A stretch of 64,000 nucleotides of DNA from contig CAWEBF010000010.1 of the NCBI GenBank assembly GCA_963807235.1, positions 1 to 64,000 of the forward strand, read 5' to 3'. The notes beneath the pieces were generated by a model, which saw only the letters and a program-made list of their open reading frames with translations, searched no databases and was not told where the DNA came from. A program made the translations under genes and the position numbers. Positions 52,616 to 62,253 of the stretch are shown piece by piece. The stretch is from CAWEBF01 sp963807235. Lineage in GTDB: Bacteria > Acidobacteriota > Vicinamibacteria > Vicinamibacterales > UBA2999. Within the stretch, counting starts at the first letter, position 1; each line of letters opens with the position of its first letter.

Positions 52616-54403
52616 CTACCGGCCGGTGAGAACGACCTCACCCGTCGCCGCCGCGTGAGATGCCAGGGCGACGGGGCTCGTCGCCGCTCGTCCGCCGTCG
52701 CGTCTGGCGCGTACGGGCTGACGCGAACGCCAGCGCCATGCATCCCATATCAGGGCGGCGGCTCCGACGACCAGCAGCACCACGAACGCGATGGTGAGCG
52801 CGCGGAACAACGTCCGGTCTGGCGTCACGCGCATGAGCAACACGCGGAACCCCTGCCGTCCCATCGGTTCGAAGTCCAGGCTCCTGTTGTCGGCACGTCT
52901 CGGGAATTCGGCTGTGGCCAGCTGTATTTCGAACGTCTCCGCCTTCTCGATGTTCGCGACGCGCGACTCGCCTTCGAGCCGGTAGTCGTTTCGCTGCGGC
53001 TCGTACCACTGGAGTTCCTGGAACGGCACACGCGTGGCGATGTCGAAGTCAACATCCCGCAACACCGTCGGCGAGGTGTCGTTGTAGAGCCAGACGGGGC
53101 GGATGCGGTGCAGCCGCGAGTGAATGATCGACACCAGACGGCGAGTGAGATCGGAAGGCGCCAGAAAACTGACATCGAACTGCTGCGTCACTTCCGCGTT
53201 GTCCAGACGGAAGTTCTCGTACCGCACCGTGAGACGGACTGCGCCATCGTGAATGCGTTCTAGTTCCCAGCGGATGTCGCTCTTCTTGAAGTGGTCGAAA
53301 TACTGGCTCCGGTCGACGAGCTCGGTTCCCGCGCGCCGAATCGCCAGGCGCGCCGCGTCGAGCAGGTCCCCATTGACGGGTGACGACGGGTTGGGTTGCA
53401 CGTCGACCACGACCGTTTGCGTCGAGGATCCGGCCTGGCGACGGAGTTCTGAGAGCGCCCGGCGAGCGCCTTCTGCTTCCACGTTGGACCATGGCACCCA
53501 GGCGTGGACATCGGACCCGGCAGTGTCCGGGCCGATTGGTTGCAGCGCCTCCAGCTTGGCGGTGATGGCGTCCCTGGTCTTCGCATCCACCTTCCTGGTC
53601 GCGACCAGCAGATCGCACGGAAGGTCATCTGGAAGCTGCACGAACCGGACCTTCTTCCCGAATTCCTCATACTGCTTGCTGGTGGAATTGGTGAAGCCCG
53701 ACCTCGGGCCGTTCCAGACGGCTGCGATCGTCTCTCCGCCGGTCCCGATGGCGACAGCGCGAATCAGGTCTGCGCTGCTCGGCGAGCCGCTCCGTTCGAC
53801 GGCAATGGTCGTGACGCCCGCCCTGTTGGAGGCGCGGTCGTCCAACCCGAAGACTCGACGAGCACGAAACAAGAGCGACGGCAGGAAGTAACTCGAGGTG
53901 CTGTACTTGTTGTGATAGATGAACCGCGCTGGACGCTCGGCGTCGCTGAGCGTCTTCAAGTGGATGAGCACTTGCTCGAGCGTCGGCGTCGCGCCGGCGA
54001 ACGGCGATTCCGGCACCACCATGAATGCGTTGGTGGTCGTCTTTCCGGTACTTCGGCTGAGACACGTGGCGAGCAGCTCGACCTTCGCTCCACGCAGTTC
54101 AGCGATGACAAATGCATAGGGGGTGACCCGCGCCACGACGCCGCCCGTCCGCGCCAACGGCTTGTCGCCGCGCGCGTCGTCGAGGAGTGCGTTGATCACC
54201 GCCTCGTAAGACAGCTGCTCCGGACTCCCGATGAGCTGCCTGCCGAGGCCGTGGGCCAGCACCTCGTCTGCCTTGAGCTCGTCGGCACCTTGATCCACGG
54301 TCACGAAGCGGACCGGAGACGGAGTCTGCGCGCTGGCGGCGTGAACGCCCAGTATTGCGATTGATGCCGCGAGAACGACGAACGCGAATCGGCTGGTAAC
54401 CAT
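52616..54403 (-). CDS. PhnD-like periplasmic-binding protein with C-terminal membrane anchor
   Basis: 595 residues from ATG at 54403. Signal peptide (AFVVLAASIAILGVHAASA), then a phosphonate/phosphate-binding-type domain: VTPYAFVIAELRGAKVELLATCL, NAFMVVPESPF, FIYHNKYSTSSYFLPSLLFRARRVF, TIAAVWNGP and FVQLPDDLPCDLLVATRKVDAKTRDAITAKL. A second domain with beta character follows (330-520). Near the end is one membrane helix (FRALTIAFVVLLVVGAAALIWDAW) and a short basic tail inside. The layout suggests a surface sensor that relays ligand state to a membrane partner; the TIR-PAP2 gene is next in the operon. No transporter genes are present. Confidence 0.75.
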   Translation of the reverse strand: MVTSRFAFVVLAASIAILGVHAASAQTPSPVRFVTVDQGADELKADEVLAHGLGRQLIGSPEQLSYEAVINALLDDARGDKPLARTGGVVARVTPYAFVIAELRGAKVELLATCLSRSTGKTTTNAFMVVPESPFAGATPTLEQVLIHLKTLSDAERPARFIYHNKYSTSSYFLPSLLFRARRVFGLDDRASNRAGVTTIAVERSGSPSSADLIRAVAIGTGGETIAAVWNGPRSGFTNSTSKQYEEFGKKVRFVQLPDDLPCDLLVATRKVDAKTRDAITAKLEALQPIGPDTAGSDVHAWVPWSNVEAEGARRALSELRRQAGSSTQTVVVDVQPNPSSPVNGDLLDAARLAIRRAGTELVDRSQYFDHFKKSDIRWELERIHDGAVRLTVRYENFRLDNAEVTQQFDVSFLAPSDLTRRLVSIIHSRLHRIRPVWLYNDTSPTVLRDVDFDIATRVPFQELQWYEPQRNDYRLEGESRVANIEKAETFEIQLATAEFPRRADNRSLDFEPMGRQGFRVLLMRVTPDRTLFRALTIAFVVLLVVGAAALIWDAWRWRSRQPVRARRDGGRAATSPVALASHAAATGEVVLTGR

Positions 54404-54508
54404 TGCTGTGCCGCCTTCCAAGACCTCGAACCCGACTGCTACTGAGGTCAACGAAAGAAGCCGGCGATCAGCACACGGGCTTGGGCTTTCTAGCTCATCT
54501 GTGGATTG

Positions 54509-56437
54509 TCAGCGCACCGGTCCAAAGCCTTCGGGCGGCCGGCGGTGCTTGGTCGCCGCCTCGTATGCGGCAGCGATGCGGAACAGCGTCGGCTCAGCGA
54601 ACGGCCGTGCGATGAAGTCGACGCCGACGGGCAGCCTGGCCGCGACCGGTCCGACGAGCCGTGTTTCGTTGCCCACACGTTCGCGATCCCACACGGACGT
54701 GGTGAAACCAGCGGGGACGTCGATGACCGGGAATCCCTGCTGGCCGAACATGAACCAGCCGATCGGGGTGCGTCCGTTGCTGGGTGGCTCGCGCGGCGAC
54801 AGGAGCTTCCTGGGCGGCACGGTGGACATCGGCGCCACCAGCGCGTCGAGCTTCTGCTCCTCCATGCAGTGCATCAGCAGCGTTTGCAGCGCGAAGCGTG
54901 TGTGCATACGGGCCGACGTATCCAGCGCGGTCGCGCGCTCGGCCTGCTCGCGGGCGGCCCGCCGGTTCGGGAAGTTCGGATCGTCGTAGAAGGTCGCCTT
55001 CGCAATCAGATCGGCGTTGGTCTTGATGTTCGCGTCGCCACGCTCGCGCAGGTAGCGATTGATCATGTACTTGTCTTCGCCGGGCTCGCCGAACCCGCCA
55101 CCCAGGGTGCGCAGCGTCAGGGCGTCGGGCACGCGCGACTGGTCGGCGCGCAGCTCCACCAGCGTCGCGATCTGATCGCCCTCCGGCTGTCCGGACGCGT
55201 TCACGGGGAACAGCGACCGGTACTGCCGCGCGAACGCTGACGACATGAGCTCCGGCGCTGCCCGGGCGATGCAGCGTTGAAACAGCGCTCCTTCAGGCCC
55301 CGGATCGACAACGGTGGCGCCCAGCTGTCTTCAGCACGCCGATGGCGCGCTCGACGAGGTCGACGCTCTCCTCGTCGGCCTGCGCGAGCAGCTTGCGATT
55401 CAGATACTCGCGCACGACGCCGATGCGCAGTCCGGCCAGCGAGCGGGCGTTCGTGGCCTCGAGGTACGGCGCCGCGCGGCGTGCGCCCGACGCTCAGGGC
55501 GGTGTACTCGTCCTTCGGGTCGTAGCCGGCGATCACGTCGAGAATCCGGGCGGTATCCGCCACGGTGCGGCACATCGGCCCGACGCGCATGTTGAGCCCG
55601 GCGCCGATCATGCCGTCGGTGCTGACCAGCTCCTTCGTCGGCGCCAGGCCGACGATGCTGTTGACGGCCGCCGGCCAGCGGACGGACACGACCGTCTCCT
55701 CCCCAATCGCGCAGGTGACCAGGTTCGCGGCCACGGCGGTGCCCGAACCGGCACTCGACATGCCCGGCTCGCGCTCGGTGTCGTAGGGATTGCAGAACGT
55801 GCCGCCGAACGAGCTGCGCGCGCCGTCCACGGCATACTCCGCGAGGTTGGCCTTGGCCAGGATGATGGCGCCCGCCTCCCGCAACTTCGCCACGAACGTC
55901 GCATCGTCCGGCGGCCGGTCGTTCGCATACTGCGCGTCGGCGCCGGACGTCGTGCGCATGTCCTTCGTGTCGTACTGATCCTTGATGGCGATCACCACGC
56001 CGTGAAGCGGGCCGCTCAGCCGTCCGGTGCGCGCGAACGCCCGGTCCTGCGCCGCGGCGGTTTCGAGCGCGTCCGGCATGTCGGCGCCGCCGTCCACGCG
56101 GTCGGTCATGCTGCGCGCCTTGCGGGCGTCGAAGCCCCACCGCTCGCGAGCCGCCGGCCTGAGATTCAGCGTGGAGAGCGCGTTGATCTGCCCGGCTCGG
56201 GGGATGGTCGTGACCGGGCCGAGGATGCCCTGCGGCTCGTTGACGCACGGTGCCGTTATAGGCCTTGATGCGCCGCAGGTACTGCTCGACGACCCCGACG
56301 GTCGTGATGCGCTTGCTCTGAATGGCGCGCTGGATGTCGGCGACGGTCGCCTCGTGAACGTCGAACGCTGGCGCGCGTTGCGCATGACCGACAATCGCGC
56401 CGGCCACGAGCAACGCGAGTACGGCACCGGACCGCAA
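54509..56437 (-). CDS. Amidase-signature family enzyme, secreted (three frame breaks)
   Basis: About 642 residues from a GTG/ATG-type start at 56437, with a leader (GAVLALLVAGAIVGHA). Breaks near 56255, 55492 and 55325 divide it, but the parts join: ITTVGVVEQYLRRIKAYNGTV; GVVIAIKDQYDTKDMRTTSGA (catalytic Lys); GMSSAGSGTAVAANLVTCAIGEETVVSVRWPAAVNSIVGLAPT (Ser motif); SLAGLRIGVVREYLNRKLLAQADEESV; then a long helical end. In the Ser motif, T-V-V-S stands where T-G-G-S is usual; Gly-to-Val at both positions could impair the oxyanion hole, or may be another reading error. It is 4 bases after the DUF1080-like stop. Confidence 0.75.
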
Positions 56438-56441
56438 CCCG

Positions 56442-57153
56442 CTACTTCCCCTGTTCGACCGAGAACCCCTCGATTCGCACGTCGAGGCCGTGCCCGATAC
56501 GCAGCCCGGAGATGCCGACGGCGTCCACCGCGCTTCTGGGTTGGGTGGCGACTGTCTGGCCGTTCGCCATGAACGTCACCGTGTCGCGGCCCACGGCAAT
56601 CGCCAGCTCATTGGTCTGGCTGCCCTGCGCAGTGGGCTTCTGAATGGCCGCGTGATCCGTCCAGTCGCCTGCGACATTCGCCGTCGTCGCCCCCGTGCGC
56701 TTGCGGATCAGGTACTTGCCGTCCTGCCGAATCACGAAATAGGTATAGCGCTGCTTGTCCGTATCGAGGTCCTGGCCTCCGACGAACAACCCGTATGCCA
56801 CCTGATGACTGGCGGGCTTGGTCATCGTCATTGCGGCCTTCGTCGTGTACCGGTCCTTCCCAGTCTTCCTCGGGGTCGTAGAGAATCACGTTCGGCCCCG
56901 TCGTCGCGTGGAGGGCCGTGCCCATCCTGACGAACTTGAGTCCCGTTCGGGATTCCTTGGGATCGTCGAGCCGGCCCCACCAGCCGCCGACTTCGATCCC
57001 CTGGCCGGCCGCCGGACGTGGAGGGGCACCGCGTCCACCGGCCGGGCCCTGCGGGCCCGCGCCGCGGCCCTGTGGCGGGCCGCCGCCACGCTCCTGCGCG
57101 ATCGCAGAAAGCGTCAGCGCAAGGACGACAACTGCGGTAATCCACTTGTGCAT
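56442..57153 (-). CDS. DUF1080-like (3-keto-disaccharide hydrolase family) secreted protein (one frame break)
   Basis: About 237 residues from ATG at 57153. A signal peptide (TAVVVLALTLSAIA) is followed by a Gly/Pro/Arg-rich stretch (about 21-50), then VGGWWGRLDDPKESRTGLKFVRMGTALHATTGPNVILYDPEEDWEG. After a break near 56835 it continues SHQVAYGLFVGGQDLDTDKQRYTYFVIRQDGKYLIRKRTG and TFMANGQTVATQPRSAVDAVGISGLRIGHGLDVRIEGFSVE, a laminin-G/concanavalin-like sandwich. The family is linked to sugar metabolism, but catalytic residues are not evident here. It leads the amidase gene. Confidence 0.7.
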
Positions 57154-57284
57154 CGTGGCCGGTATCGTAACTCAATCAAGGAGGATGAGCGGTAAGATAG
57201 ACGGCGATCCGGCCGCTGTCGAGGCGGCCGCGCCCGGTCGATCGTGAGTTCCACCCGGCGTAGTACGTTCATCAGGAGCAGGCC

Positions 57285-58493
57285 ATGATGAGGCGAGTTC
57301 TTTCTTCATGCGGCGTCGCAGCAATTGTCGTCGTCGTAGCCACGCTGCCCGTGTCGAGCCAGGGTCCGGGGCAGGGGAGTGTCGCAGCCACGACGCCGCC
57401 GCTCGTGATCACCGCGTTCAACGGCGAACCCGCGCCCGCAAACTGGACGACGCCCAAGACTCCGTGGGGCGAGCCCGACCTCCAGGGCGTATGGAGCAGC
57501 GACGACGCCACATTCGGCGTGTCACGCGGTGGCCGTGGCGGCGCCCCGGCGCCGACAGGTCTGTACCTCAACGACGAACAGTGGGCGGCGCGGCAGAAGC
57601 AGATTCAACAGGGAATCAGGGCCGCCGAGAACGCGGTGGGCTCATTCCGCGGCGACTTCGCCCGGCGCTCCTTCCGCCAGAGCTCATACATCGTCGATCC
57701 GCCCGACGGCATCCAGCCGCAGCCGCTGGCGGCGGCTCGGACGCGCGAGCGCGTCGGTGACCGCGGCACGTTCGGGGACGGTCCTTTCCACACATTCGAC
57801 GATTTCACCAACTACGACCGCTGCATCACCCGAGGAATCTGGGGATCGGTCGTGCGCGTCATCTACGGCAACGGGAACCGTATCGTGCAGGCGCCTGGCA
57901 TGGTGGCCATCAGCTACGAGATGATTCACGACACGCGCGTCATCTACACCGACGGCCGGCCGCACGTCAGCAACGGCATCCGCCAGTACCTCGGCGACTC
58001 GCGCGGATGGTGGGAGGGCGACACGCTGGTGGTCGAGACGACCAACATGACGGATCAGACCAGCATCGGCGCGAACGGCAACGGCCTGCGGCACGGCGCA
58101 AAAATGACGATGGTCGAACGCATCCGTCGGGTCGCGGACGACATCGTCCAGTACCAGTTGACGGTGGTCGATCCGGACACGTATCCGCGGCCGTTCACGA
58201 TCTCGATTCCGCTGACACCACTCGACGGCGGCGCACTGCTTCCCTACGAGTGCCACGAAGGGAACGGCGCCGTGCGCAATGCGCTGTCCGGTGAACGCGC
58301 CGAAGAAGGTGCGCTCGCGGCGGATCTCGAACGCGGCGTGATTCGTCCGCGACGCGGCCCGCAGGACGACGGCCTGGGCGCCGGCGCGTTCGGCGGTCAG
58401 GCTCGAGCGCGTCGGGGCAGCCCGCAGGCTGCGCGCGGCGGCGGCCCTGGCGGCCGCGGTGGCGCTCCTGCGGGCGGCGATCAGGAACGCTAG
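57285..58493 (+). CDS. Secreted 'GEPDLQGVW / GDTLVVETTN' protein
   Basis: 402 residues from ATG at 57285 (or 57288), with AGGAG 8 bases upstream. Signal peptide (AAIVVVVATLPVSSQG), then TPKTPWGEPDLQGVWSSDDATFGV, SSYIVDPPDGIQP, YDRCITRGIWGSVVRVIYGNGNRIVQAPGMVAISYEMIHDTRVIY, WWEGDTLVVETTNMTDQTSIGANGNGLRHGAKMTMVERIRRV and YECHEGNGAVRNALSGERA. A Gly/Arg/Ala-rich tail ends it. It is the intact paralogue of the gene at 46794. It converges on the HEAT gene with zero gap. Function unknown. Confidence 0.85.
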   Translation: MMRRVLSSCGVAAIVVVVATLPVSSQGPGQGSVAATTPPLVITAFNGEPAPANWTTPKTPWGEPDLQGVWSSDDATFGVSRGGRGGAPAPTGLYLNDEQWAARQKQIQQGIRAAENAVGSFRGDFARRSFRQSSYIVDPPDGIQPQPLAAARTRERVGDRGTFGDGPFHTFDDFTNYDRCITRGIWGSVVRVIYGNGNRIVQAPGMVAISYEMIHDTRVIYTDGRPHVSNGIRQYLGDSRGWWEGDTLVVETTNMTDQTSIGANGNGLRHGAKMTMVERIRRVADDIVQYQLTVVDPDTYPRPFTISIPLTPLDGGALLPYECHEGNGAVRNALSGERAEEGALAADLERGVIRPRRGPQDDGLGAGAFGGQARARRGSPQAARGGGPGGRGGAPAGGDQER

Positions 58494-59323
58494 CTACTTC
58501 AAGAGGATCTGCTCGAAAAACGCCAGCGCGCGCGGATCGTTGGTCTGGCCGAGCGTCTGCATGGCCTGGCGCCTGACGTCCGTCGACTTGTGAGTCCTGG
58601 CGACGTTGATGAGCAGCGGCACGCCCTCGTCGCGTGGCATCTGGCCGAGCGCCATGACGGCGCGGCGCTTCACGTCCGGCTCGGGATCGCGCTCGATGGC
58701 GTCGGCGATCGCGGGCCCCGCCTGGGCGCTGGCCTGCCGGGCCAGCCATTGCAACGCCTGACCGCGCAGACTGTTCGTCGTGCCCGTCCTGGCAAAGCCG
58801 ACCAGCGCCTGTGCCGCCGCCGGCGACGCGTGCTGGCCGAGCGCCGAGAGTGCGGGATCGATCAGCCGGCTGTTCCGCGCCGGCCGAGCATGCACGTCGA
58901 CACGACCGACGCCAGCCATGCGACGCTCTGTTCCGCGTTGACGCCGTCGACCAGATCAGCGGCATGCCACGCCGCGTCGACATCACAGTCGACACTGAGC
59001 GCCCGCAGCTCGACGATCGTCTTCGCCTCGACGCGGGCCAGCACTACCAGCTCGGTCGGCGGCTCGAGCCGGCACGTGGCGTGCGTCCAGGTGACCTGCA
59101 GCCGGCCGCTCGCGTGACCATCGGCACGCGGTAGCCGACCCAGGCGGGGTCCCGCGGTCGGCGTCGCCTGGATGTCCGTGGCCAGTTCCCGTCCCACCGC
59201 CCGCGCCTCGACCCTGGCGTTGATGACCGGCGCCTGGGCCGCTGCCGGCGCCGCGACGGCGAGCGCCGAGCACGGCGCGACACTGATCGGCCCGCCCGAG
59301 GACGGGCCTGGCGATCGTCAATT
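58494..59323 (-). CDS. Secreted HEAT-repeat protein (frame breaks, start uncertain)
   Basis: About 275 residues. The end is solid: SRLIDPALSALGQHASPAAAQALVGFARTG, SLRGQALQWLARQASAQAGPAIADAIERDPEPDVKRRAVMALGQMPRDEGVPLLINVARTHKSTDVRRQAMQTLGQTNDPRALAFFEQILLK, at least four HEAT/PBS repeats. The N-terminal part (APVINARVEARAVGRELATDIQA..., then TELVVLARVEAKTIVELRALSVDCDVDAAWH) is in another frame before about 58880. A leader-like segment (LAVAAPAAAQA) precedes it. TTG at 59323, overlapping the upstream stop, is only a guess. It is last in a sigma/anti-sigma/HEAT operon. Confidence 0.6.
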
Positions 59324-60731
59324 CAGCAGCTCCAGCAGATATGCCCGCGCCGCGGGGTCGCGCATGTTGCCGAGCCGGCGGACGATCTCCTGCTTCAGCG
59401 CCGGGTTCTTCTCGTTCCGCGCCAGCGTCACCAGCGCAGCCGCGCGGTCGCCGTTCGACAGCGCCTCGATGATGGCCTTCTTCACGTCCTCCGGACTGTT
59501 CGGAGGCGTAGAGCGAAGTCAGCGTGTCGGTCGGCGCCGAACCCCGCACGTTGCCCAGGTAGCGGATCGCCGACCGCCGCAGCTGCGGATCCGTCTCGCT
59601 CCTGGCAATCGCCGCCAGCTTGTCGGCGTTATTGCCGTTCTGCAATCCCCTGCAGGATGCGCTGCTTGACCTCGGCCGACGACTCGCTGCGATAGAGCTG
59701 CTCGAGCTCGGCGCCGGCGTTCATGTTGCCCAGCTGCCCGCACCGCGTCGCCGCGCAGTTCCGCCGACGTCTCGCTCTTGGCCAGGGCCAGCAGGCGCTC
59801 GCGGGCGTTGGCGTTGCCCAGCGCGCGGATGATCTCGCGCTTGACGCGCTCGTCGCTGGTGGCGCGGTAGACCTCGTCCAGCGCCTGCGACGCCTCGGGA
59901 CCGCCCATCTGGCCGATGTAGCGGATCGCCCTCAGCTGCAGATCGGGGTTGCCGTTGCCCTTGGCGAAGCCCACGATCAGCGCGCGTCCCCTGCGTCGAC
60001 CGGCTCTGGCTGACGACGAACAGCGCGCGGTCCTTGACGCGGACGCTGCTCGAACCGTTCAGCATCTTCTCAATCACCGGCAACGCCGATTCCGGATCGC
60101 TCTGCATCAGCCCGCGCAGCGCCAGCAGCTTCAGCTCGTCGTCGCTCTGCGCGTCGGCGCTGACCGACTGTCCCGAGGCCTGCCTCACCTCGACCTCGAG
60201 CGCCTGCGCATCCTTGATCCAGGCGCTCTTCGGAAACTGCTTGCGCAGCTCGTCGAGCGTCGTCAGCGCCTCGGGCCGGCGGTCGACGCGGGCCAGGCTG
60301 TAGGCCTTCCAGTACATCGCCCCGGGCGCCTGGCTGCCGTTGCCGCTGATCACGCGGTCGAGGACCTCGATGGCGCGTTCGTATTGATTCCTCTCGATCA
60401 GCTTCCGCGCCTGGTCGTAGCCGTTGTCGAGCTGATCCCGCGACTGCGGCCCCCTGCCGATACCGATTCCGACGCCGACGCCAGACTGCTGGAACGGCTG
60501 GTGCCAGCCGTGCAGATCCACGTAGGAGAGGTCCGGCAGCTCGAGATGCAGGTCGGGCATCGTGAAATGCCACCGGTGCCGCCGGTGGAGCGGCCGGCGC
60601 TGGAGGCGCCGGCGCCGCGGGCGAGCGGGCGCGCGGGCGCGCTGCGGCGCCACGGACGACTGGGCCATCGCGGGACGCGGCGAGCGCCGGCCGTGAGGGC
60701 GACGGTAAGAAGCAATTCGCATGGTGGTCAT
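59318..60731 (-). CDS. HEAT/TPR repeat protein, secreted (several frame breaks)
   Basis: About 470 residues from ATG at 60731. A leader (LLLTVALTAGA) is split by frame breaks before 60640. The readable middle part is DLHLELPDLSYVDLHGWHQPFQQ, YDQARKLIERNQYERAIEVLDRVISGNGSQAPGAMYWKAYSLARVDRRPEALTTLDELRKQFPKS (TPR), then SDDELKLLALRGLMQSDPESALPVIEKMLNGSSSVRVKDRALFVVSQS and HEAT repeats (NPDLQLRAIRYIGQMGG, DERVKREIIRALGNAN, ARSETDPQLRRSAIRYLGNVRG, NPALKQEIVRRLGNMRDPAARAYLLELLN). The mature protein is a solenoid scaffold. Breaks occur about every 250 bases. It lies between the anti-sigma gene and a second HEAT gene. Confidence 0.65.
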
Positions 60732-60736
60732 GATCC

Positions 60737-61508
60737 TCAGCTGGTTCTTGACGAGGTACGTGGTTGAAGACGGAGGTGCTGGCGCCTGCTGGCGATGGCG
60801 CAGCTCGCTGCCGAGCACCCGGACCTTGAACAGCAACGCCGCCGAGTCGAGCCGCTCGTGAATCGCCTCGAGCGTCGGCCGGCGTGGCGTCGGCGGGACT
60901 GTGGACGATGTCGAGCAGCGCCCGCTCGAGCTCGTCGAGCACGGCCGCCACCGATGGTTCGCCGCTGTCGATCGCATCCTGGCGGTAGAACCGGTTGTCG
61001 GCGATCAGATCGGCGGCCCACCGCTGTTCGCGGAGATATCCCCGTCCGCGGATGCGTTGATGATGTCGGTCAGCACGCGATCGGAGCGGTCCAGATGATC
61101 GGCGACCGACAACAGCAGGACGCGGCGGGACTTCGCCGGCGTCGATCGCCGCCAGCGTGGCCGCCGGCGCCGGGTCCGGAGACGCTTCGGCCGGCGATGA
61201 ATCCGACCACGAGCAGCAACGTGGCCGCGGCCGCCAGCGACAGCGCCTGCGGCTCGCGCTGATCGTGGAACCAGGACCGCCGCTGGCGCAGCTCGAGCCG
61301 CGGCACCAGCCGGTTCCACAACTCGGTGCCGTAGTGCTCGCCGGGATCGGGGGTCTCGGGGAACACCGCCATCTGCAGCGTCGTCGCCAGATCCTCGGCG
61401 CGCTCGCGGCAGTCGCCGCAGACCGTCAGGTGCGGCCCGACATGCGGCGGAGGCCTCGGGGTCCCCGTAGTGGTGAAGGACGAGATCGTCGTCCGTGCAG
61501 TGGCTCAC
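60737..61508 (-). CDS. Zinc-finger anti-sigma-like membrane protein (several frame breaks)
   Basis: About 255 residues. GTG at 61508 overlaps the sigma stop (GTGA). It begins SHCTDDDLVLHHYGDPEAS, and after a break HLTVCGDCRERAEDLATTLQMAVF, giving the H-x3-C-x2-C zinc-finger of anti-sigma factors. PGEHYGTELWNRLVPRLELRQRRSW precedes one membrane helix (LSLAAAATLLLVVGFIAGR). The outer part includes VLLLSVADHLDRSDRVLTDIINA, FYRQDAIDSGEPSVAAVLDELERALLDIVHSPAD and HERLDSAALLFKVRVLGSELRHRQ. It should hold the sigma factor at the membrane. The end is uncertain; TGA at 60737 is one option. Confidence 0.65.
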
Positions 61509-62090
61509 GCTTCTCTCCGTACGGCTTGTTCGCGCAGCGGCTCCAGCGCCGCGCGCAGCTTCCTGACCGCCCTGAACACCGAGTGCTTGGCCGCGCTGGG
61601 CTGCAGGCCGAGCGTCTCGCCGATCTCCTCGATGCTCCGGCCCTCGCGGTGGCGCAGCGTGAAGGCGGCGCGTTCCTGCGGCGCTCAGCTCTTCGAGCGA
61701 CTCCTCGACGCGCCGCCCGATCTCGGCGCTGCGCGCCAGCCGCTCGGGCGACGGCTCGCTGGCCGGAGCGACTCGGCCATGTCCTCGACCTCGCCGATGT
61801 GGTCGCGATGCCGGCGGCTCTTGCGGGTGCGCAGCGACGTCCATCGAGCAGTTGACGACGATGCGGTGCAGCCAGGTGCCGAAATTGGACCTGGCTTCGA
61901 ACCGTGCAAGCTGGCGATGGGCCCGCAGAAAGCTCTCCTGCACCACTTCCTCCGCGTCCTCGCGCATTGCCGGTCAGTCGGAACGCCAGCCCGAACGCGC
62001 TCCTGCCGTGATGCTCCACGAGCGCCGAAAGGCGTCGCCGTCTCCCCGCCTGGCACGGGAGAGGACGGCTGCTGCGTCGCCGGCGTCCAT
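61505..62090 (-). CDS. ECF-type RNA polymerase sigma factor (several frame breaks)
   Basis: About 193 residues from ATG at 62090 (MDAGDAAAVLSRARRGDGDAF). Despite at least five breaks, sigma region 2 is clear (LVEHHGRSAFGLAFRLTGNA, EDAEEVVQESFLRAHRQLARFEARSNFGTWLHRIVVNCSMD), as is region 4 (AAFTLRHREGRSIEEIGETLGLQPSAAKHSVFRAVRKLRAALEPL), a standard helix-turn-helix. It probably starts an operon with its anti-sigma factor and two HEAT proteins. A target promoter cannot be read from this window. Confidence 0.75.
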
Positions 62091-62253
62091 CTGGAGAGGT
62101 TAGACGGCCGACGTCCATGGAAGTTGGTAAATGCAAAAAGGGGAGGGTGGCTTCACCGGTCGCCTCACGGGCTTCGGTCTATTTTCTCCCCCTCTCGCAG
62201 GAAGGGCCGTCCGCGGAGATGTAAACTCCGTCAGCCAGCCTGTTGGAGTCCAT
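62091..62253. promoter_or_regulatory. Divergent promoter region between sigma operon and VWFA gene
   Basis: These 163 bases should hold promoters in both directions and include a short AT-richer stretch (62115-62140). I see no reliable -35/-10 pairs. TTGGAG near 62244 is the ribosome site of the rightward gene. Confidence 0.4.
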
